A stretch of 44,151 nucleotides of DNA from Terramyces sp. JEL0728 (Eukaryota; Chytridiomycota; Chytridiomycetes; Rhizophydiales; Terramycetaceae): contig JADIIU010000107.1 of NCBI GenBank assembly GCA_027603945.1, forward strand, positions 1-44,151. The letters run 5' to 3'. Position numbers and translations under genes: made by a program. The notes under the pieces were generated by a model. The model worked only from the letters and a program-made list of their open reading frames with translations. It had not been told where the DNA came from and made no database searches. Of this stretch, positions 31,154 through 41,428 are shown piece after piece (within the stretch, counting starts at the first letter, position 1; each line of letters begins with the position of its first letter).

Positions 31154-31390
31154 TCAAATTAGAGTCTGGTATCGGATCTGGTTGTTTCCGTTTCTTTTCG
31201 TTTTGAAATGTAATTTTGAACGATTTGGAATGAAAAAGTCCAAGTGAAATTTCAGAGTAAATAAAATCTTGATTTCCTTGATGGTTAGTAAGATAGGCGG
31301 CAGAGTCTCTCCCGCTTGGTTCTTTGAAGCAGCCAATTCTGCTAATCTTTGAAATAGAACCATATAATAATCTGGACTAGCACGCTTCAT
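31154..31390 (-). CDS. Hypothetical 78-residue basic protein
   Basis: An ATG-initiated single-exon frame between the C82 stop (31437) and the GID7 start (31139), same strand as both. MKRASPDYYMVLFQRLAELA begins a helix. The rest is strand-rich and basic, with SKLHFKTKRNGNNQIRYQTL at the end. The stop is 14 nt from the GID7 start codon. No family recognised; size and charge would fit a small RNA-binding or SRP-like subunit, but this is a guess. It fits the gene spacing of this genome. Confidence 0.45.
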   Translation of the reverse strand: MKRASPDYYMVLFQRLAELAASKNQAGETLPPILLTIKEIKILFTLKFHLDFFIPNRSKLHFKTKRNGNNQIRYQTLI

Positions 31391-31436
31391 GAGGATCTTG
31401 GCTCAAGTTGAAAGATCCAATCTAAATGCACATGCT

Positions 31437-33068
31437 TTATTTAAAGTCTCGCAAGATCATAATGATAAGGTCAACCCTATGGCTCTGTATGCTCAATCTA
31501 CTCTTCAATTGCTCTAAATCTTCTAGTATCTTCAATTCACCCTCGCTCAGCTTTGCTTCTCCTGATCTGATATCGCTACGGTTGGCTTTTTGCAGCAAGA
31601 GCTTTTTCCGACTGACTTCGTACAATTGTCGGTTATGGAGCCTATGGATAGTTTTGATTCCATTTTGGATCAAGATTTCTGTGGTTTTCTTGACGTCTGC
31701 ATACCAGAGGAATAACGTACGAGAAGCTGAGTGATCAATGGTCTTTGGAACATCCTACATTTAAAAGACAAATACTTGCATAAATACAAAGCCATCCTTT
31801 AGCATTAGGTATAGTAGCTTCCTTGCCTCCTTTTCATCAACAAGCGCGAATTTTGACACCTACATTAGCTGAGGTTACATTCTTGTCATCCAACTTTTTT
31901 TTCTCTCTTAGTAATCTCCACAGCCTGCAGGCTACGCTTCCGTACTTTTCCTTGATTGTATTTTCTATGATATTCACTCTAATATCTTCACACACTTTTT
32001 TCAATGGAACCAAATACTGCCCACCACCACTTTCATCACTTTTTTTGAATATTTGATCTTGCTCTTGTGACATTATTTCCATATATTCCGCCAGAGGGTT
32101 CGTAACTGGGCCTTGAATTGTGTCAAGGTTAATTTCAGGGTTTTTTGCTACTTCTATAGACAATGTCATTACTGAAACAGATTCTGTTGATTCATGGCTG
32201 TTTCTAGTCCTGTTTCCCACTACGCCAAAGAATGTTTTTAGAATTTGACTTGCAGTGGTGTTGTATACTGCTTCAACAAACGAAACCAAATACAAATTCC
32301 TGAAATGCGTATGGAACTGCTTGTAATTCACTTTATAGCAAGTGCTGTCTTCTAGCTTGATCTGGAATTAGTTGCAATTACCATTTTGTTTGGCTCATCG
32401 TCCATCATTAGCATTCTCTTTTTTCCTTGCTTTAATTCTTCTCCTTGAATTCTATCTGCAGCCAGTTTAGCTCGCAGCTTCTTCATCTCGGTGCTTGTGA
32501 GAATCCCAGCCTTTTCCACAGCATCTTTTTCTTGTTGGATATAAATATCCGACAGTGTGTTTTGATCTTGTGCAGATACTTCGACAATGTAACTGTGCTG
32601 TAGTAATGTGTGAATACTGCTCTGCATGTCTTCTTCTGAATAATCCAACAAAGAAACTAAATCCACTGCTTGTAATCTGCCATAACTCAGTAATTGCTCC
32701 ACCACCATCGATGTCTATATTAATTATCGGGTACTTGTAGATCATATCCACCTTCGATCAAATTGATGTAAGCAGCAAACCTTTTTCGCTCCAATATATT
32801 TTCAATTGACACTTGATAATACACACTATTCCGCCCTCTTTCAATTACTTGGGTATAGGTGGCAATATTGTGCTGGATGAGAATTGCTAAAGATTCCCGT
32901 ATTAATTTCTGTGGTAATTCGAGTTCTTTCTGGAGTTTGGACAGTGTGGATCTGCCTTTTGCAATTAATTTCGTGGTGACCGCCTTTGTTAGTGGAATGT
33001 ACTTGGATAATTGGGCCGAAATCGTGGTCTATTATATCTTTGCATAAATCAATTGCATACAGGGACAT
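31437..33068 (-). CDS. RPC82: RNA polymerase III subunit C82/RPC3
   Basis: Exons 33068-33003, 32983-32735, 32714-32382, 32361-31879, 31859-31776 and 31754-31437 (introns 19, 20, 20, 19, 21 nt) give 510 residues, close to human POLR3C (534). Repeated winged-helix domains: LIAKGRSTLSKLQKELELPQKLIRESLAILIQHN with IERGRNSVYYQVSIENIL, MVVEQLLSYGRLQAVDLVSLLDYSEED, CYKVNYKQFHTHFRNLYLVSF (the conserved W/Y-x-x-N-x-x-x-F motif), and the C-terminal FALVDEKEARKLLYLMLKDGFVFMQDVPK and SRTLFLWYADVKK, then a coiled coil. C82 with C34 and C31 opens promoters of tRNA and 5S genes. Confidence 0.93.
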
Positions 33069-33122
33069 TTGAGATTATGATTCAAAAAAAAAGAAAAACC
33101 GACTAATCAATTCCATTATTTG

Positions 33123-33287
33123 ATGGAGCGAATCGAAGCTGGGATCCGCAGAGCAGTGACTAATGCGAACGCTATTGTATTGCCATTCCGCGTGTCTCTG
33201 GATTGCGACTGTAAGCCAATATCTCATAAACCACCGATACTGATAAACATGGTTGCAGTTGAATTCAAATCATTTATTAACCAATAA
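33123..33287 (+). CDS. Hypothetical 54-residue ORF
   Basis: A plus-strand ATG frame in the gap between the C82 start and the Rieske stop, overlapping the Rieske stop by 11 nt on the opposite strand. It begins [20 protein letters not shown] and includes [19 protein letters not shown]. Composition is coding-like, but no domain is recognised and no intron is needed. It may be a microprotein or chance. Confidence 0.25.
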   Translation: MERIEAGIRRAVTNANAIVLPFRVSLDCDCKPISHKPPILINMVAVEFKSFINQ

Positions 33288-34119
33288 CAATTGTTCCTTC
33301 AGGTTCATTGAGTTCGTATAATGGTATTTCCAAGTTGAGAGGAGCAGGCCCTTTTCTAATACGGCCTGAAATATCATAGTGAGAACCATGGCAAGGGCAG
33401 AACCAACCACCAAAATCACCGGCTACAATTAATCTTCAATTACATTCGCCGACAGGAACACAACCCAAGTGAGTACAGACACCAATCATAACCAACCATT
33501 TTGGATCCTTGACACGATCGGAATCTGTTTCCTTGTGACGAAGTTCATCCAAATTTACTTGATTGGCTTCGGCAATTTCTACATTAAAAATATAAACCTT
33601 CATCGGTACGATGTCTAATAAAAACTGGCTTTCCTCTCCACTTTAAAACAATATTTTTCCCTTCAGGGATTGTATCCATCTTGATTTCAACTTTTGATAA
33701 TGCCAAAACGTCAGCAGATGCTGATAAATTGTACAAGAACCCAGTGACGAGATTCTTTGCTGCCATTGCCCCAACAAAACTCAAACTTCCAACCAAGAAA
33801 TAAGCACCGTTTCTGGATGCTTGATCATCATAGTTTGACAAATCCTTTTTATAATAATCTTGTTGTTTTGGCGGTGAAGTGATGTGAGTTTTATCTGTTG
33901 CTACTGAGACTGGACCAGCGTAATATCTTTTTTGGAATGATTGTTGTAATGGTGCTATATTAATTTAGCTGTACCTACAAAATTCGTTTTTAATGAGACT
34001 TGTCCATTCAAAAGCGTTGCCTTGCCTCCGATTGCTTTTTGCGCGGTGGTTAATTTAGCAGTTGCAAGACGCTGAGTAGGACTGATAAAGGTTGTGCGCA
34101 ATACGTTTCCTGCTGACAT
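33277..34119 (-). CDS. RIP1: Rieske iron-sulfur subunit of the cytochrome bc1 complex
   Basis: Exons 34119-33975, 33954-33598, 33578-33444 and 33422-33277 (introns 20, 19, 21 nt) give 260 residues. It transfers electrons from ubiquinol to cytochrome c1. The N-terminus is a presequence. [23 protein letters not shown] leads into the single TM anchor and the hinge [19 protein letters not shown]. The 2Fe-2S site shows CTHLGC and CPCHGSHYD, completed only when the 21-nt intron between VPVGE and SGDFGGWF is removed. [16 protein letters not shown] and [10 protein letters not shown] are also standard. Its presence proves an aerobic cytochrome pathway, unlike microsporidia. Confidence 0.96.
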
Positions 34120-34318
34120 TCTGATGTCGATGATGAAGGAAAATTTTGTTTTTTTTAAGGGGCTCAAAACTTATTTTAGATTTGATATTTTTACTTGACT
34201 GCATCATATAATAGCTGTCAGTCTGTTCTTTTTTGAGCACTTGGAGTTCTCTGGTAGAACTCGTATTGCAAATATGAGCAGCTAGTAATGCGATTCAAAT
34301 GGAGATGTCGATGGTTTA

Positions 34319-36229
34319 TTAAAACTCGTTCAAATACTGTTTAAACTCTGATAAATCACCTGCAACACCAGCTTCACCAGCTTGCCGTTCAATATCTGCA
34401 ACGTCCAACTCAAACGTTTTTTTGAGCAACTGATTCAGTTCGGTATCAGTAGAAGCCTTTCTATTCATCTTCCTTACCAATTCTTGCGTTTTCTTGAATG
34501 AAGATAGAGTTTCCTTGCCTTTCTTAGTGTACAGGGCAAGTATTTCCTTGATGATGATTGATTTCCATTCGGATTCCATTACTGGTTGGAAAATATCTGT
34601 AAGGAATGGTGATACTTCAGCTGTCTTGTTTGAAGATTTTAAATTAACAGGAATATTTTGAACTTTTGTACTAAATCGTCCAAAGATCTGTTGTGTCATT
34701 AAATTGATTATCTCTTCCCTGATTGGTTCAACTGGAACATCATCCAAGATTCCAAAGTACACATTTTTCGTGTATTCAAGCGATGCATCTACCAGATTCA
34801 ACTTAGCAGCCATATTTCCAAAGAATTCCTTCAACTAAAGTCAGTAAGAGTTACTCTATCCTGCACTTGTTTAATTTCATTGTACAAGGTGTTTAATTTT
34901 TCAAATTCTTTAGGCTGTTCAATCAAAGAAGTGTATCTCTTGATCAGCAACAAAGTGGTCTTCCAAAAGCGATGTCCAATACTGAAAATATAAACATCTT
35001 CACTCCAGAGCCGTTCCAGCGCATTCAATAAAGCTAAGTTGAAAAACAAAATACCTGTGTGTTTCTCTTCTTCCTTTTCAAAATCACTAACTATATCATT
35101 ATGGCATAATTGAAAGTAAACAGACAATTGCCATCGCTTTTGGTACTCTTTGAAAATCTCTTCATCAACTTGGGGTTTCAGTTTGTCTATAAAATATGTG
35201 CTCTTTTTGTATATTTGATGAAAAGATTTTGGATCGACTACCTGGAACATTTGCTTATTTTTCATTAGTGAATTCAAGATTGGCTTCAATATCTCTTGCA
35301 ATAGATTGTAATTGCAACCTTTGAATGCTGTCATAGATGTATGAACAATACTAGAGAGTCTAGTTTCAATCAGCGATAAAATTGATTCGAACGATGGATC
35401 TTTTTGCAGGAATGCAAGTAGGATTTGATTGATTATCTTGTCTGCAATAGTTACTTGGTCAATCGTGACCAATATTCTAAACAATTCCAGTAATTCTGGA
35501 TTGTCAATCTGTTCTGGGGCAGTTGGAGTTCCCAGTGTACTAACTACTGCAGGAGCGGGAACAATGCTGGACTCTGTCGTTGAAATTGCACCGGTGACTC
35601 CAATGACCGAGTTGCGCTTTTCATCATCTTCGAATGAATCCAGATCAATCAACTCTACTAGAATCTTGTTCAAATCAACACTAATCTGATCAACAAACTT
35701 TTTCTTTAATTGCAGGTTCTTGCTGCCGACCAATTCTGCATTCATTGTATTTTTCTTGATCAAGTATTCCAGCTGATTAAATTCAATCGATATTCTTGCA
35801 GGTTGATTGTCATTCAATAGTGATTCAATTTTAGTAAACGATTCATGAATGTTCAAGTAATTTGATAGTGTTTGTTTCTGCTGTTTTATATCATTCTTTT
35901 TCATCAATTGCGACTTCAAGTGAATTATTCGTTCATCGTATTCTACATTAACATTAATCACCTCTTGTTTTCGATTTGTATTCTTCCTTCAAGTTCAGCA
36001 GCGGTTTCTTTAGTTCGTAAATTAGAGTGTCCATTCCAACCAAATTCAAGGACAGGTTAATGAATAATTGGTAATCATTGTTTATCAGCTGGTACAGTTC
36101 TTGTTGCAGCTGCCGTGATATTTTGCTCAGCTCCTCAATCATCTTTTTGTTTGGTATTTGCTTTCTGCTGTTGATAAACTCTACCAACTCAAATTCATCA
36201 TTGAAATCTGTGATTTTCAATTCGTTCAT
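34319..36229 (-). CDS. COG2: Conserved oligomeric Golgi complex subunit 2
   Basis: Exons 36229-35962, 35942-34855 and 34834-34319 (introns 19 and 20 nt) give 623 residues. COG2 belongs to lobe A of the COG tether for retrograde traffic within the Golgi. The family N-terminus is clear: ELSKISRQLQQELYQLINNDYQLFINLSLNLVGMDTLIYELKKPL, matching the COG2 Pfam segment (INxDYxxFxNLSxNLVGMD). The rest is almost entirely helical, as in other CATCHR tethers, with LYWSVYF-like blocks (KRWQLSVYFQLCHNDI) and a C-terminal DUF3510-like region (GRFSTKVQNIPVNLK ... MESEWKSIIIKEILALYTKKGK). About 110 residues shorter than human COG2. Confidence 0.88.
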
Positions 36230-36302
36230 TTTTTGCTTGGATTGCGTTTTGAAAACTTAAATATTACAATAAACTACAAATAAATATCAAATAATCACAA
36301 TC

Positions 36303-37497
36303 TTATTTTACAAGCTTCTTGTCTTCTCTCCTCATTGGATAATGAACGGTTTGTTTCCGAGTCTTTGGATTGATAAATGAACTATTAATTAAAAATGCGT
36401 ACTTTTGCCCAGGCCGAGGCTGTTCAAGGAAATACGGATGCTTCAAAGCATTCTCGGCGGATATCCTCTTGTGTGGATCGTATTCAAGCATAAGCGACAT
36501 TAAATTAAACCCGCTCTCGTTCTTTGGGAAATAGGTTTGGTGCTGGTAAAGATGCTTTAGATTGTTCTGTGTATTGTGTTTCAAAGTTTTCAGCTTTTCA
36601 TATTCTGGCATGAACTCTACTTCTTGCCAACGATCATCTACATTAAGGAATTTTACTTGTTGGGAATCCTAGTACATCAATGATTTTTGTGAGTTGATCT
36701 TTTTGGAATGGGATTGTTTTCTTTGCGTCCATCTTTGCCTCGTCTCCCTTGAATAATGGTTTAAGCATCAACAGTTCTGCAAAAATGCATCCAGTTGCCC
36801 AAATGTCAATTCCCTTTGTATAGTGACGTGAACCCAAAAGCAGCTCTGGAGCACGGTACCATATAGTTACTACAACTTTATCACCATGGTACAATGGATA
36901 AATAGGAGCTTGGAACAGCCTTGCCAACCCCAAATCCGCGATTTTAACTATTCCATCGGTAGTAACAAGAATATTCGCAGGCTTCAAATCTCTATGCAGC
37001 ACCCAATTATTATGCATGTACGATACGCCATTTAATATCTGCCACAGGAATGATTTCACAGTGTATTCTGGTATCCCTTTTCGTTCCGTTTGCAAGTGGT
37101 GCTGTAAAATTTGGAGTAAATCATGTTCCGCATAGTCGAATACCATTGCTATTGATCTATCTGATGGGTCAAGAATGACTTGCTCTAGAAATACGATATT
37201 TTCATGCTTCATTTCTCTGCACAGCGCTATTTCTCTGCATGCCGATTGCGAAATACCGCTTGATAAGGCTGCTTCGCCCTCCTTGTCTGGCTTGAATTTC
37301 TTTATCGCATAGATTTTAGGGTTTCCGTTCTTTTTAGTTGCTTTAAAGACATTTCCATAAGTTCCGGATGAAATAAAGGAAATGGTATTGTATTGGCTTG
37401 ATATTGGTATTCTTTCCTTGTCTTTTTTCTGTTTAAATATCTTGTATTGGTCTAGTTTTGCCTTATTTAACTGCATTGAACTCTGGCTGGAATCCAT
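36303..37497 (-). CDS. SSN3: Mediator-associated cyclin-dependent kinase CDK8/Srb10
   Basis: Exons 37497-36657 and 36637-36303 with a 19-nt intron give 391 residues. CDK8 with cyclin C forms the Mediator kinase module. Diagnostic: SGTYGNVFKATKK, KKFKPDKEGEAALSSGISQSACREIALCREMKHENI (the SACRE helix in place of PSTAIRE), FDYAEHDLLQI, HRDLKPANILV, ADLGLARLF, a long activation loop with VVTIWYRAPELLLGSRHYTKGIDIWATGCIFAELL, then GFPTNDRWQEVEFMPEY and the C-lobe DPHKRISAENALKHPYF. Only the C-terminal regulatory tail is shorter than human CDK8. Start ATG at 37497; the 8 codons before it have only a TTG. Confidence 0.95.
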
Positions 37498-37719
37498 TTT
37501 GAGATTATGACAAAAAGTCAAACATTATATTAAAATTTTAATCTACTTATTGGATATCTATTAAAATAGGCTTAAACTGTGGATATTGATTCCCAACCAT
37601 TCAAATCCTTCAATGATTTTTGGTTGGATATACGCACATTGGATACTGATTCAATACATTTTAATTGAATCTACAAATACAGTGTGTAGATGGATCGAAC
37701 TGGCACTCTCATTGAAAAT

Positions 37720-37729
37720 AACGCGTCAA
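37720..37729 (-). promoter_or_regulatory. TTGACGCGTT element before the tectonic gene (reverse orientation)
   Basis: The plus strand reads AACGCGTCAA, i.e. TTGACGCGTT on the minus strand, 14 nt upstream of the tectonic ATG at 37744. Third occurrence of the 10-mer, again just before a ciliary gene. Confidence 0.45.
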
Positions 37730-37743
37730 TTTGTTTGTTTTGA

Positions 37744-39859
37744 ATGGCAAATATAATTCGAGTTGCACTGCTACGAACAGCACTGGCAAATGCAATTCTC
37801 GATAAACGAGGTTCAAATCAAACTTCCTCAGTTAGTCCAATTACAGCTACAAATAGCTCTGCTAACATCACACAAATCGCTCAGTCAACCACAACGATAG
37901 ACAACAAACCTTCAACCGTCGACACTACAGCTTCCTCAACAGGCACTTCAGCCCCAGACGTAATATTTGTACACGGTCACAGAGAAATGTCAGATTTCAA
38001 CGAGACCTTGGGTATAGTATGGTCCAACGCAGTAACATCGAAACCGCTAACAAACTGGAACAGAGATATTTCAATTTGCTCTTGTGATTTGACATTTAAT
38101 CAATGTGATCCTAATTGCTGTTGCGATACGGATTGTATGACAAATGGAGATGAAGCATCGTATTTCACTGGGTGTCAGACTACTGCTCAGACCGTTTTAC
38201 CTTTCTGTTCTAGTTACTTGGACAAAGTCACTTGGGCTGATGGAGTGAAAATCAAGACTATACCGGCTCTAGGAGGCGGGCTATGTGTTGTGTATGTGAA
38301 CTGTAAGAAAGGTTCTAACGTAGCGGCTGTCAAAGGTGATTTTTTTGAAGATGTTGGTACTTTTACGGATGACACATCGTTCACCACTCAATATAAACAA
38401 GGATTGTATTTAACCAGCAGAGCAACATACGATGTCGTAGCCAATATATCAGTTTTGGCATACAAGGTATTCCAGTTGTAATGTAGTACGGCGACAGAGT
38501 CCAAGTATTTTATCCTACCATAAACCAGTACGGCTACATGACGTTACCAGTTACAACAAATCCCACTTGTTCAAACAAGGATATATTACGTAAATCCCAT
38601 CTAATAGTAGCCGTTATGATGAACATTAGAAACACTTGCAACCAACTGATTACATCTAATTCATTGTGTGCAAATGGAACTGTTTTTGATTTTAAATATT
38701 ACACAGACGGGTTTACGGTTGTAGGGGTACAATTATTTTTATGTTAGGATCCAAGTGCGACATCTTCACCCGTACCAATCACTACCAGTTTCATGTGTAT
38801 AGATCCGATCACTAACGTGGCCACTAGTTCTTGTTCAAGCCTACCAACATCTCCTAGCCCAACATTATCGAACGGAGTGTGTTCAAACATGGTTGTAGAA
38901 GTGGCATTAGTATTCACGTACCAAATCGTCACATCTGTTCTGACTTTAACTGCCTTGGACATGACTATTGTATTTGATTCACAGACCTTTAGCAATTCGA
39001 TCAAACAGACATTTTCAGTTCAATATGTCGCTCAAGGAGCAACGAATGTGTACAGTAGATCAGGCAACCCTGGGTATATTTACGGTCTTCCGGTCTTGGC
39101 AGGATTGCAAGTTAGTCAAGGCTCAGCAAACGCAATTTCAATGAACGCTGATCCACAATTTGGAATTACATTACTTAAAGATGTTGCACAAACATCGACC
39201 GTCGGCTGTCCAAACACTTTGACTGATTACGGAAACAGATCACCAGTTACGTTTGGTGAAAACACAATATCTGGGTGTACGCTATGGTTGACCAGGAATG
39301 ACTTGCTAAACAACTGCGATTCACTTCGGTCTAGAATATACAATTTACAAACACTCACTGCCAGGAACATTGATTCAGTTGGGATGTTTGGAAACGCCAG
39401 CACGACAAATGTATTTGATTGGATAAAGATAATAAACAACCCACCAAGTGCAATCACAGGGGCTGTTAGCTCGGTAACATGATTTAATATTAGCCTGGAA
39501 CTAGCTTTGGCATTTGCTCAAATTTACTAACTAGTTTTAATGTAGAGTTTTTGTACAGTAGTTATGGATCCACCACGCATCCACAGCATGCAATTGTTGG
39601 TGCTAGGTACAGCTATACTCCTGGGACATTTGGATGGACGTGCGATTCAGTGCGAGACTGTGTTGACCCAAATATTTATTCGGCTGGCACAGAAACAATT
39701 ACAAATATCGGAACTGCTAGTAAGCCATTCCAATTATCCAGCACGGTCTCGTTTGTTCAAGTTTCTACTCTAACTTCTAGTTTGTACATTCCACCTCCAC
39801 CAAAGATATACGCAGAACTACCAGATGATATATGGTACCCATTCAGTATTCCAACTTGA
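37744..39859 (+). CDS. Tectonic-like ciliary transition-zone protein
   Basis: Exons 37744-38466, 38487-38589, 38611-38726, 38748-39473 and 39494-39859 (introns 20, 21, 21, 20 nt) give 677 residues. Tectonics belong to the MKS/B9 module that gates entry into cilia. The cysteine signature ISICSCDLTFNQCDPNCCCDTDC (about residues 115-137), then TGCQ...PFCSSYL, YGDRVQVFYPTINQYGYMTLP and TCSNKD, matches the tectonic family (DUF1619). Later segments with spaced cysteines and PQHAIVGARYSY also fit. A Thr/Ser-rich N-terminal region follows a weak hydrophobic start that could be a signal peptide; no clear C-terminal TM. The 38590-38610 intron has no in-frame stop, so retention would add seven residues. 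The third intron has a second GT 6 nt upstream. Confidence 0.85.
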
Positions 39860-39887
39860 TTATTCAGTTTATTTAAATATAAAACTA

Positions 39888-41235
39888 CTAGTTTTTGAGT
39901 AATGAGAGCATTTCGTCTTTGCTTGTGATTTTTTCTCTTATTTTGCCTGCAGGTTCACCTCTTTTGATTTCTTCCCTGTCTAGTTTCAAATAATCGTCAA
40001 ATGTAGTCGCGCCAGCAATATCTATAGCACAGTCTAATTGAGTGATAATGTACCTGGTTTTTCTTCAAATAGCGGGATATCCTGAACGATTGATCTGCAT
40101 GTCTCTTGGGCATCATATAAAGTAGCAGCAATTTCCCCTCGTCCAGTTTTAATCCAGCCGGCAGTGTACAATCCTGGAACAATGTTTCCATTCTGTATTA
40201 AATAAAAAAGTACATTATCAAATACTCTTCCCTGGGAATTTGGAATTGTCTTGAAATTTGGGTTGAACGGAACTCCGTCCACTTGCTCTCCTTCGTAGCC
40301 AATACTCTTGATAACTAATCCACAAGGAATATATTCCTGCTCCTCTGTCTGTTTCACTCTGCCATTAACTAGAATATTCTTTGCCAGCCTGACACCAACT
40401 ATTTTGTTGTTTTCAGATACAATTTCAATTGGCGATTTCCAAAAGTGCAATTCCAATGATTTTTCGAATTCGCCCTTCTTTTGTTTTGCCATTACCTGAA
40501 CTAGACGGCTGAGAGGTCTATTTTCAATCTTTGACAGCATTTCCTTGTTCTCTTGCTGTACTTGCGCAATCAGTGGATTTGGAGTGTACCCAATATCCTT
40601 TGCTTGTAACTCGCGAACTTCTTTTGTTGTGAAACTAACTTGAAGTACTCCTCTTCTTCCAACTACATGGACTTTATTAATTTTGCTGTTTTTCAATACT
40701 TGCAGTGCTGATTGTGAGATATCTGTTTTGTCAAAATCGTCCGCTAATAATAACCTGGTACAATCGATTGCAACATTTCCTTGGCCAATAATAACCGCAG
40801 TGTCTGATTGTAAATTTGGATGAACTTGGCAATCAGGTTCTCCGTTATACCATCCTACAAAATCTTTTGCAGAGAATACGTTTGGAGAATCCTCTCCTTT
40901 TATTCCCAACTTCTTGTCATATTTAGAACCAGTTGCCATTATAACTGCGTTATAACTCTTTAATAATTTGTCAATTGAAATATCTTTTGGGACTTGAACG
41001 TTTCCAATGAACTTGAAATTTTCATGACTAGCAATTTGAGTGAATTTGTCCGTTACATTCTTTACTGATTGGTGATCCGGAGCTACTCCATATCGTACTA
41101 ACCCGAAAGGAAATATTCTTTGCTCCAGCATTGTCACTTTGAATCCTTCTTTCAAGAGGCTTTGGGCTGTATAAAAACCAGCTTTGTTAGCCATTATTTA
41201 CCAGGTCCTCCTCCTACAATGCAAGCTCGCAGCAT
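39888..41235 (-). CDS. ARH1: Mitochondrial NADPH-adrenodoxin (ferredoxin) reductase
   Basis: Exons 41235-41202, 41181-40054 and 40033-39888 with two 20-nt introns give 435 residues. This FAD enzyme passes electrons from NADPH to mitochondrial ferredoxin for Fe-S cluster and heme A synthesis. The FAD Rossmann motif IVGGGPAGFYTA is assembled across the first intron. Then FGLVRYGVAPDH, IMATGSKYDKKLGIKGED, VFSAKDFVGWYNGEPD, VIIGQGNVAIDCTRLLL (NADP motif), HVVGRRGVLQVSFTTKEVREL, KSIGYEG, GLYTAGWIKTGRGEIAATLYDA and the C-terminal EEIKRGEPAGKIREKI follow. The start leaves almost no presequence, so import may use an internal or very short signal. It lies convergent to tectonic, 28 nt between stops. 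Confidence 0.95.
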
Positions 41236-41428
41236 CCGTAAACTTTTTTGCTGTAATATTTTTAAAGTGGTTGGTCACGTGATTCTTATTCATTTGTGAG
41301 TATGATACAAAACAGAGACTGCTTGCTATTTACGAAAAGAAACTTGGATTTCTACTATTGCAATTGGAGAGAATTAGCGAATTCAAAAAACACTATTAGT
41401 TTATTTGGCATTTAAATTTACATGTAGA

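Noticed and set aside
38590..38610. Reading the tectonic 21-nt segment as coding
   Set aside because: It is in frame without stop, but has a full GT, CTAATAGTAG end and the right size, so I call it an intron while noting that retention is possible.
41301..41420. Short plus-strand ATG frame between ARH1 and the RING gene
   Set aside because: Only about 38 codons, no domain, and AT-rich composition typical of the intergenic DNA here.
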